DNA of 11,956 nt from an uncultured Thalassospira sp. (lineage in GTDB: Bacteria; Pseudomonadota; Alphaproteobacteria; Rhodospirillales_A; Thalassospiraceae): contig CAMPHD010000062.1 of assembly GCA_946885765.1 (NCBI GenBank), positions 1 to 11,956 of the forward strand. Direction: 5' to 3'. This document shows, one piece after another, positions 1-5,433 of this stretch. The notes under the pieces were generated by a model that did not search any database, was not told the origin of the DNA, and was given only the letters and a program-made list of their open reading frames with translations. Position numbers and translations under genes: made by a program. Every line of letters starts with the position of its first letter. The first letter of the stretch is position 1.

Positions 1-26
1 TCATTCAACAACCACAATGATTCTCG

Positions 27-64
27 TTGATATTTTCTCATATGTGGGATTAATTCCCTAATAT
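27..64 (+). promoter_or_regulatory. Probable promoter and operator of the XRE-cupin gene
   Basis: An imperfect inverted repeat occupies 40-64: ATATGTGGGA, a 5-nt centre (TTAAT), then TCCCTAATAT. Eight of ten arm positions are complementary. A -35-like TTGATA lies at 27-32, and a -10-like ATTAAT (49-54) falls inside the repeat at 16-nt spacing. A regulator bound here would cover the -10 region, so autorepression by the adjacent XRE-cupin protein is the natural reading. The repeat is seen directly. The promoter call and the identity of the binding protein are inferred. Confidence 0.5.
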
Positions 65-87
65 GGAATTTTGAGGTGAGGGGGGTG

Positions 88-630
88 ATGGATCGGAGGA
101 TTGCGGAGCGGTTGGGGGCGTTGCGGGCGGAGCGGGGATGGTCGCTGGAGGAGCTGGCGGCGCGTTGTGACGTCAGCCGGGCCAGCCTGTCGCGGCTGGA
201 AAATGGCGAGGTCAGCCCGACGGCGCATGTTCTGGGCAAGCTGTGTGCCGCCTATGGCCTGCCGATGTCACGCCTGATACAGATGATCGAGGACGAGTTC
301 AAACCGCTTGTTTATCGCGGTTTGCAGCGGACCTGGGCCGACCTGGAAACCGGCTTTTTCCGACGGACGGTTTCGCCGCCCGCGCAGGGGTTGATGGCGG
401 AGGTCGTCGAGTGCGAACTCGATCCCGGCGCACGCATTGAGTACGAGGGAACGCCACGCCCGGGGCTTGAACATCATCTGGTGATGCTGGCCGGGCAACT
501 GCATATCACGGTGGAGGGCAAGTCCTATGTGCTGAATGTCGGGGACTGCCTGCGATACCGGCTTTCGGGGCCCAGCAGCTTTGAAGCCCCCGCCGATAAA
601 GGCGCGATCTATCACCTTTTCATCGTATGA
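88..630 (+). CDS. XRE-family transcriptional regulator with C-terminal cupin domain
   Basis: A DNA-binding regulator of about 180 aa. Residues 1-60 form an XRE helix-turn-helix (segments GWSLEELAARCDVSRASLS and RLENGEVSPT). The C-terminal half (about 105-180) is a small cupin-2 barrel containing the GLEHHLVMLAGQLHITVEG strand region, a likely ligand-sensing domain. I prefer the ATG at 88, with purine-rich AGGGGGG just upstream. An in-frame GTG at 76 would add four residues but has a weaker ribosome site. The family typically senses a small metabolite and controls itself or neighbouring genes. The GNAT gene starts 12 nt after the stop, so the two probably share a transcript, a common pairing. 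The ligand cannot be told from sequence. The upstream inverted repeat is a good candidate for its operator. Confidence 0.85.
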   Translation: MDRRIAERLGALRAERGWSLEELAARCDVSRASLSRLENGEVSPTAHVLGKLCAAYGLPMSRLIQMIEDEFKPLVYRGLQRTWADLETGFFRRTVSPPAQGLMAEVVECELDPGARIEYEGTPRPGLEHHLVMLAGQLHITVEGKSYVLNVGDCLRYRLSGPSSFEAPADKGAIYHLFIV

Positions 631-642
631 GAGCCCCCCAAA

Positions 643-1182
643 ATGAGCGATCAGATCACCATTGCATGCTTTGACGCCGATCAGCTTGAAAGCCAGCTCG
701 GCGCGTTTGGCGAGATGCTGCATGCCTGCGTTCATGACGGGGCCAGCATCGGATTTATCGAACCGTTTGATGCCGCCGCCGCACTTGGCTTCTGGCGCGA
801 TATGGTTCTGCCCGCCATGCGGGGCGGCAGGCGCGATCTGTTTGTTGCGCTGCTGGGTGGCAGCAAGGTGGTCGGGACCGTGCAGCTTGATTGCGCCACC
901 ATGCCCAATCAGGTCCATCGTGGCGAGGTCTGCAAGCTGATGGTGCATCCGCAATATCGCCGCATGGGCATTGCGCGGAAACTGATGGAAGCACTGGAGA
1001 AACGGGCGTTTGCGAAAGCACGTCATCTGCTGACGCTGGATACAAGAACAGGCGACAGTGCAGAGCCGCTTTATGCCTCGCTCGGTTTTGAAACGGCGGG
1101 CGTGATCCCGGCCTATGCCCGCGATCCGTTTTCCGAAAAGCTGAGCGCAACCAGTGTGATGTATAAGCAGCTTGTTGTGTAA
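643..1182 (+). CDS. GNAT-family N-acetyltransferase
   Basis: A 179-aa cytoplasmic protein with the GNAT fold, which transfers an acetyl group from acetyl-CoA to an amine. The acetyl-CoA-binding motif A is clear: strand EVCKLMVHP followed by the pyrophosphate loop QYRRMGIA (about residues 104-111) and helix RKLMEALEKRA. The later LYASLGFETAG segment is the usual motif B region. The length is normal for a single-domain GNAT. It lies 12 nt downstream of the XRE-cupin gene, and its weak ribosome site overlaps that gene's stop, suggesting co-transcription and perhaps translational coupling. The substrate is not predictable: small amines, amino acids and protein N-termini are all possible. A strong terminator follows at 1249-1283. 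Confidence 0.85.
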   Translation: MSDQITIACFDADQLESQLGAFGEMLHACVHDGASIGFIEPFDAAAALGFWRDMVLPAMRGGRRDLFVALLGGSKVVGTVQLDCATMPNQVHRGEVCKLMVHPQYRRMGIARKLMEALEKRAFAKARHLLTLDTRTGDSAEPLYASLGFETAGVIPAYARDPFSEKLSATSVMYKQLVV

Positions 1183-1226
1183 TACGCTGGTGGACGATTC
1201 CCGTATTCTGTATTCAAAACCGTTTT

Positions 1227-1240
1227 TCTGGCATGCCAGA
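1227..1240. repeat. Perfect 14-bp palindrome
   Basis: TCTGGCATGCCAGA reads identically on both strands. It lies 45 nt after the GNAT stop and just before the terminator hairpin, flanked by a T-run on the left and an A-run on the right. It could be a protein-binding site or part of a compound 3'-end structure. No function can be assigned from sequence. Confidence 0.5.
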
Positions 1241-1248
1241 TTACGTAG

Positions 1249-1283
1249 AAAAAGTGAATAATCAGCCTGATTATTCACTTTTT
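1249..1283. terminator. Strong bidirectional rho-independent terminator
   Basis: The arm AAAAAGTGAATAATCAG (1249-1265) is perfectly complementary to 1267-1283, with a single-base centre. In practice this gives a stem of about 16 bp closed by a three-base loop. The outer pairs are A5/T5, so each strand has a terminal U-run. It follows the GNAT gene and insulates it from the TRAP operon promoter region. The structure is seen directly; bidirectional function is inferred from its symmetry. Confidence 0.85.
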
Positions 1284-1380
1284 GCATTGCAGCATGTGAT
1301 TGCCGGGCAGGGCGCTTTCCCCCGGAACAGAAGACCTTCATGCTGCTGTGCAGCGCACTAAGGGTTAATGCGTGTGACAG

Positions 1381-1391
1381 TGGTATGACCA
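1381..1391. promoter_or_regulatory. GntR/FadR-type operator upstream of the TRAP operon
   Basis: TGGTATGACCA is an inverted repeat (TGGT-ATG-ACCA) that fits the FadR-subfamily GntR consensus TNGTNNNACNA. It lies about 90 nt upstream of the TRAP binding-protein start. A weak -35-like GTGACA is at 1374-1379, and a separate AT-rich -10-like TATAAA is at 1447-1452. No promoter spacing here is convincing enough to call. FadR-type GntR repressors commonly control carboxylate TRAP operons and usually respond to the substrate or an intermediate. No GntR gene is in the window, so the regulator would be encoded elsewhere. Confidence 0.55.
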
Positions 1392-1478
1392 AAACATCTT
1401 GAATGCGAAACCGGGTTGAGCGCATCTTTGCGCCTGAAAGCTTTTGTATAAAATAAAAAAACCCGGAGGACGTTCGTC

Positions 1479-2477
1479 ATGAAGAAATTTGCCCTTGCGG
1501 CGGCCCTGATGGCTGCCGTTGGTTTTACCGGCATGACCCATAGTGCCATTGCAGCCGATCTGACATTGCGGATTTCGTTGCAGTTGCCGTTGAAAAGCCA
1601 CCTTGGTCAGAACCTTTTGATGTTCAAGAACGAGGTCGAGGAAAAATCGAACGGCGATATCGCGGTCGAGATTTATGACAGCGCCCAGCTTTACAAGGAC
1701 AAGGAAGTTCCCGCCGCGGTCGGTTCCGGGTCGATTGAAATGGGTGTGGCATCGCTGACCCGTTATGTCGGTGATGTTCCGGCGGTCGACGTGTTCTATC
1801 AGCCGTTCCTGCTTGATTCCGAGGAAAAAGTCCGTGCCGCAGTTGCCAAGGGTTCCCCGGTACGTGGCCCGCTTGACGAGGCGATTGCCGATACCGGCGC
1901 GACCGTCCTTTGGTGGCAGGCTTACGGCGGATCGATCATGCTGTCGAACGGTGGCCCGATCAAAGGCCCGGAAGGTCTTAAAGGCCAGAAAGTCCGCGTA
2001 TTTTCCAAAACCCAGGGCGATTTCATTTCAGCGGCTGGCGGTGCGCCGACCCTTATTTCCGGGTCCGAGCAGTATATTGCCTATCAGCGTGGCACGGTTG
2101 ATGTCGGCATGACCGGCATGTCGGGCGTCAAATCCCGCCAGCTTTGGGAAGTCATGGATACGGTGACCGCCACCAACGATGCCGATGTTGAGTTTATCGT
2201 GGTGATCAATACCGATTTCTGGAACGGCCTTTCGGATGCACAGCGCGACGTCATTTCGACCGCTGCCATGAATGCGGAAAAAGACGTCCGTGATCGCATG
2301 TCCTCGATCGAAGCCGAAGCATATGAAGAAGCCAAGGCCAACGGCATGACCGTCTATACCCCGACCGAAGAGGAAATGGCGGCATGGCGCGAAGTTGCCA
2401 AACCGGTCTATGACGAATTCCTTGAACATACCGGCGATCTGGGCAAGCAGGTCTTTGACGCGGCCAGCAAGCTTTAA
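1479..2477 (+). CDS. dctP: TRAP transporter periplasmic solute-binding protein (DctP family)
   Basis: A 332-aa periplasmic receptor that delivers its ligand to the TRAP membrane subunits. It has a Sec signal peptide (MKKFALAAALMAAVGFTG, cleavage near AIA-AD at about residue 26), followed by a full DctP fold. The family's ligand-binding arginine is probably R173 in GLKGQKVRVFS, which pairs with a substrate carboxylate. The segment GGAPTLISGSEQYIAYQRGT that follows is the usual hinge and pocket region. The start is supported by GGAGG at 1465-1469, 9 nt upstream. The ligand is probably an organic acid of the di- or tricarboxylate type. The downstream PEP-mutase/isocitrate-lyase-like enzyme hints at a branched carboxylate, but this is inference. 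A hairpin separates this gene from the membrane genes. Confidence 0.92.
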   Translation: MKKFALAAALMAAVGFTGMTHSAIAADLTLRISLQLPLKSHLGQNLLMFKNEVEEKSNGDIAVEIYDSAQLYKDKEVPAAVGSGSIEMGVASLTRYVGDVPAVDVFYQPFLLDSEEKVRAAVAKGSPVRGPLDEAIADTGATVLWWQAYGGSIMLSNGGPIKGPEGLKGQKVRVFSKTQGDFISAAGGAPTLISGSEQYIAYQRGTVDVGMTGMSGVKSRQLWEVMDTVTATNDADVEFIVVINTDFWNGLSDAQRDVISTAAMNAEKDVRDRMSSIEAEAYEEAKANGMTVYTPTEEEMAAWREVAKPVYDEFLEHTGDLGKQVFDAASKL

Positions 2478-2515
2478 GCCTTGCCCGCGGACGATAGACT
2501 GAACTGCCAATAAAG

Positions 2516-2564
2516 AAGACATCACCGCATTTTCGACGGCCCCGCCGTTGCGGTGATGTCTTTT
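2516..2564 (+). terminator. Intra-operon hairpin between dctP and dctQ (attenuator or mRNA-stability element)
   Basis: The outer arms AAGACATCACCGCA (2516-2529) and TGCGGTGATGTCTT (2549-2562) are perfectly complementary over 14 bp. A second small hairpin, ACGGC-CCC-GCCGT, sits inside at 2536-2548. The outer arm runs into TTTT. A terminator-like structure between a binding-protein gene and its membrane partners usually lets some transcripts stop, or protects the 3' end. Either would give much more receptor than permease. The structure is seen directly; the expression effect is inferred. Confidence 0.75.
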
Positions 2565-2642
2565 CATCTATTCACCAGTCTCTCTTTTCAGGAGGCGGTC
2601 GCAACCGGAGGCCACCATCCCGGTACGGCCAGGATTTTTATC

Positions 2643-3131
2643 ATGTTTGATCGTTTGATGCTTTTGCTGGCCTGGATCGCGGCCCTGCTGTTTGTCGCAG
2701 CGGGTGTGATGCTGACCTATGAGGTCGTGGCCCGTTATTTCTTTATTCGTCCCACCATCTGGGCGGCAGAGCTTTCGCAGCTTTGCCTGATCTGGGGATC
2801 GTTGCTTGGCATGCCGTGGGCATTGGCGGCACGGCGGCATATTTCCGTCGATGCGGTCACCCGGCTTTGCAAGCCGGGGATGCGCCGTTTGCTTGAAATT
2901 ATCGCGATGGCGGTGGTTCTGGTGTTTTCCGTTCTGGTGACGTTCAAGGGCTGGGAAATCTTCCTTGAAAGTTTCGAGCGCGGCCGCACCAGCGGCACCA
3001 TGCTTGACCTTCCGGCGTGGGTTGCGGAAATCCCGGTCGTGATTGGCTTTGCTCTTCTGGCTGTTCAGGCCGTCATTGAAATTGTCGGCGTGATCCGCGG
3101 CAAGGATATTCCGGAAGGGGCGCACGAATGA
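2643..3131 (+). CDS. dctQ: TRAP transporter small membrane subunit (DctQ family)
   Basis: A 162-aa inner-membrane protein with four predicted hydrophobic segments, beginning at about residues 5-25 (LMLLLAWIAALLFVAAGVML). It carries the DctQ-typical EVVARYFF segment and the WAAELSQLCLIWGSLLGM region. It is the small subunit that pairs with DctM in sodium-driven organic acid uptake. I choose the ATG at 2643, which has AGGA at 2631-2634. The reading frame stays open upstream to a GTG at 2553, but that start would lie in the right arm of the 2516-2564 hairpin and would add an uncharacteristic polar extension. The stop overlaps the dctM start by four bases (ATGA), so translation of the two membrane subunits is coupled. 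Confidence 0.88.
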   Translation: MFDRLMLLLAWIAALLFVAAGVMLTYEVVARYFFIRPTIWAAELSQLCLIWGSLLGMPWALAARRHISVDAVTRLCKPGMRRLLEIIAMAVVLVFSVLVTFKGWEIFLESFERGRTSGTMLDLPAWVAEIPVVIGFALLAVQAVIEIVGVIRGKDIPEGAHE

Positions 3132-4396
3132 CCATTATCCTGACACTTGCGGCAATGTTTGCCTTGCTGCTGATCCGTGTGCCGGTGGCCTTTGCGCTTG
3201 GCGGGCTTGGGCTTGCCATGCTGATCATCGGCGGGTTTTCGCCCCTGATGGCGCCACAGGCGATCCTGTCGACACTGGATGGTTTTATCCTGCTGGCGGT
3301 GCCGCTGTTTTTGTTGATGTCCAACATCCTGTTGCGTGCGGGGGTCGGTAATGACCTGTTTGCCGCCGTAAGCGCATGGGTCGGGCATTGGCCGGGCGGG
3401 CTTGCGGTGGCGACCATCCTGTCGTGTGGTGTGTTTGCCGCGATTTCGGGGTCGTCGGTCGCAACCGCGGCGACGATTGGCACGGTCGCCATCCCGGAAA
3501 TGGTTCAGCGCGGCTATAACAAGCGTTTCGTCTATGGCCTTATGGCGGCGGGCGGCACGCTTGGCATTCTGATCCCGCCTTCGATCCCGATGATCATTTA
3601 TGGCTTTGTCACCGAAGAATCCGTGATCGCGCTTTTCCTTGCCGGGGTCGGACCGGGCATTGCGTTGCTGTTGCTGTTTATCGTTTATTCGATGATCTAT
3701 GCCCGGTTTGGCGGACAGGAACGCGAACCCAAACGCGGCTGGGATGAGCGCAAGCGCGCCACGTTAAAGGCCCTGCCTGCCGTCCTTCTGGCGGTGCTGA
3801 TCATTTCGGGCATCTATTCCGGGGCCTTCACCCCGACCGAGGCCGCCGCCATCGGCTTTGCCGCCGCCCTTCTGATTACGGCAGGGATGCGGGTTCTGAC
3901 GTGGAAGGCGTTGAAGCTTGCGATTTTCGATACCATGGCGACCACGGTTGCGATCATTCTGATCATTGCCGGGGCCAAGGTGTTTGGCAAGGCGATCACG
4001 CTGTATCGCATCCCGCAGGATATCTCGATGATCATCAGCCAGGGGATCGATACCGAACTTGGCTTTATCATCGTGGTGACGATTGTCCTGCTGATCATGG
4101 GGCTGGTGTTCGAAGCACTTTCAATGGTGCTGATCATGACGCCGGTTCTGTTGCCGGCGGCCCTGGCGCTTGGCTTTGATCCGATCTGGTTCGGGGTCTA
4201 TATGGTGATCATGGTTGAATGTGCGCTGATCACGCCACCCGTGGGGCTCAACCTTTATGTCATTCAGTCGGTGGCGAAAACGCGATTGGGCGAAGTGGCG
4301 CGCGGCGTGTTGCCGTTCCTGCTTCTGATGTTCCTGACTGCGGCCATTCTGTATGTCTGGCATGACCTTGCCCTTTATATACCCTTTAAAATGTGA
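3128..4396 (+). CDS. dctM: TRAP transporter large membrane subunit (DctM family)
   Basis: A 422-aa, highly hydrophobic inner-membrane protein with about 12 transmembrane segments and the length expected of DctM. It forms the transport channel and uses the sodium gradient to import substrate handed over by the periplasmic receptor. Family landmarks include the GSSVATAATIGTVAIPEM segment, GTLGILIPPSIPM (about residues 143-155), GAFTPTEAAAIG and ITPPVGLNLYVIQ near the C-terminus. The start overlaps the dctQ stop in ATGA. Its own stop lies within six bases of the next gene's start, so the lyase-like enzyme belongs to the same operon. Confidence in the family is high; the substrate is unknown. Confidence 0.95.
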   Translation: MTIILTLAAMFALLLIRVPVAFALGGLGLAMLIIGGFSPLMAPQAILSTLDGFILLAVPLFLLMSNILLRAGVGNDLFAAVSAWVGHWPGGLAVATILSCGVFAAISGSSVATAATIGTVAIPEMVQRGYNKRFVYGLMAAGGTLGILIPPSIPMIIYGFVTEESVIALFLAGVGPGIALLLLFIVYSMIYARFGGQEREPKRGWDERKRATLKALPAVLLAVLIISGIYSGAFTPTEAAAIGFAAALLITAGMRVLTWKALKLAIFDTMATTVAIILIIAGAKVFGKAITLYRIPQDISMIISQGIDTELGFIIVVTIVLLIMGLVFEALSMVLIMTPVLLPAALALGFDPIWFGVYMVIMVECALITPPVGLNLYVIQSVAKTRLGEVARGVLPFLLLMFLTAAILYVWHDLALYIPFKM

Positions 4397-4401
4397 CGCT
4401 T

Positions 4402-5286
4402 ATGACCAAACAAATCTCTCCTGCCGATAAACTCCGTGCGCTTCTGGCAACCGGCGATCTGATTACCATGCCGTGCTGTTTTGATGCGCTGTCGGCCAAG
4501 CTGATCGAACAGGAAGGCTTTGGCCTGACTTTCATGTCGGGTTTTTCGGCCGCCGCATCGCGGATCGGCGAACCCGATCTTGGCCTGATGTCTTATGGCG
4601 AAGTGCTTGATCAGGCGCGCAACATTACCGATGCGGTTTCGATCCCCGTGATCGGTGATGGCGATACCGGCTATGGCAATGCGATGAATGTGCGGCGCAC
4701 CGTCACCGGCTTTGCCAAGGCAGGCTGTGCGGCGGTGATGATCGAGGATCAGCTTGCGCCCAAGCGTTGCGGCCATACCAAGGGCAAGGAGGTCGTTGGC
4801 CGGGACGAGGCGTTTGATCGTATCAAGGCCGCCGTTGATGCAAGGGAAGCCGGGGCGGATATCCTGATACTCGCGCGGACCGATGCCCGTCATCAGCACG
4901 GCCTGAGCGAGGCGATTGACCGGGCTGCGAAATTTGCCGAACTGGGGGCGGATATTCTGTTTGTCGAGGCCCCGAAAACGGTCGCGGAAATGCGCGAGCT
5001 TTGTGCCGCCTTGCCGGGGCCAAAGATGGCCAATATCGTCGAGGGCGGGGAAACCCCCGATCTGACACCAGATGAACTGACTGATATCGGCTATCAGATC
5101 GCGGCCTATCCATTATCGCTTATGGCAGCCGCAATGAAGGCGATGGTTGAAACCCTGCAATTGATGAAAGCGGGCAAGCCACGCACCGATATGCTGATGG
5201 ATTGGGGCCAGTTGCGCAATCGCATCGGCTTTGATGCCTATTACGAGGAATCGGAACGCTACGCGACGTCGAAACGCGATGGATGA
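4402..5286 (+). CDS. PEP-mutase/isocitrate-lyase superfamily enzyme (2-methylisocitrate lyase-like)
   Basis: A 294-aa cytoplasmic TIM-barrel enzyme. The metal-binding motif GDGDTGYGNAMNV (D86 and D88 with this start), the IEDQ strand (E115) and the catalytic loop KRCGH (121-125, nucleophilic or acid cysteine C123) are all present. KRCGH points to a carbon-carbon lyase or decarboxylase, such as 2-methylisocitrate lyase, dimethylmalate lyase or oxaloacetate decarboxylase. A phosphonate-bond mutase is less likely. The ATG at 4402 lies 5 nt after the dctM stop. A GTG at 4393 overlapping that stop (GTGA) is an alternative that would add three residues. Neither has a good ribosome site, so translation is probably coupled to dctM. 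The context suggests it cleaves the imported carboxylate or a derivative. The C-terminal ending looks complete. It is the last native gene before the foreign block. Confidence 0.87.
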   Translation: MTKQISPADKLRALLATGDLITMPCCFDALSAKLIEQEGFGLTFMSGFSAAASRIGEPDLGLMSYGEVLDQARNITDAVSIPVIGDGDTGYGNAMNVRRTVTGFAKAGCAAVMIEDQLAPKRCGHTKGKEVVGRDEAFDRIKAAVDAREAGADILILARTDARHQHGLSEAIDRAAKFAELGADILFVEAPKTVAEMRELCAALPGPKMANIVEGGETPDLTPDELTDIGYQIAAYPLSLMAAAMKAMVETLQLMKAGKPRTDMLMDWGQLRNRIGFDAYYEESERYATSKRDG

Positions 5287-5304
5287 AGTTTTGTAGGGGA
5301 AATG

Positions 5305-5361
5305 AAGTTGTAAAAGATAAGATTTTGCTTATTTGATGCAACTTTTGATGGTTTCTATTCT
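5305..5361 (+). promoter_or_regulatory. Probable promoter of the Gabija-like operon overlapping a symmetric two-part inverted repeat
   Basis: A promoter candidate is TTGATG (5333-5338), a 17-nt spacer and TATTCT (5356-5361). Overlapping its -35 is an interrupted inverted repeat: AAGTTG (5305-5310), 6 nt, ATAAG (5317-5321), 6 nt, CTTAT (5328-5332), 6 nt, CAACTT (5339-5344). All arms are perfectly complementary and all three spacers are 6 nt. It could be an operator for a dimeric repressor, or a remnant terminator of the preceding operon, since it ends in TTTT. The geometry is seen directly; the function is inferred. Confidence 0.5.
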
Positions 5362-5385
5362 GTGGCCTCTTACAATAGGAGAAAC

Positions 5386-5433
5386 ATGTCTTCTATTGGG
5401 AGGTTGTCTTGCATATCGCTTTTGTCGAGTTAA
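5386..5433 (+). CDS. Possible 15-codon leader peptide overlapping the gajA start
   Basis: An ATG at 5386 has a good ribosome site (AGGAGA, 5377-5382) and opens a 15-codon frame ending in TAA at 5431-5433. Its frame differs from that of gajA, and it spans the TTG start of gajA at 5409. A minimal frame placed like this could tune initiation at the weak TTG codon. It could equally be chance, or a sign that gajA once began at this ATG and suffered a frameshift. No amino-acid features support a function of its own. Confidence 0.25.
   Translation: MSSIGRLSCISLLSS

Noticed and set aside
1289..1346. 8-bp inverted repeat GCAGCATG/CATGCTGC
   Set aside because: The arms are 42 nt apart with no supporting structure; likely chance.
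268..1425. 385-codon open frame on the minus strand
   Set aside because: It lies antisense to the XRE-cupin and GNAT genes and crosses the strong terminator at 1249-1283. The translation has no recognisable domain. It is an artefact of GC-rich codon bias.
2028..3492. Several minus-strand open frames of 88-185 codons across the TRAP genes
   Set aside because: All are antisense to clearly recognised TRAP genes, have low-complexity His/Arg/Gln-rich translations and lack ribosome sites.
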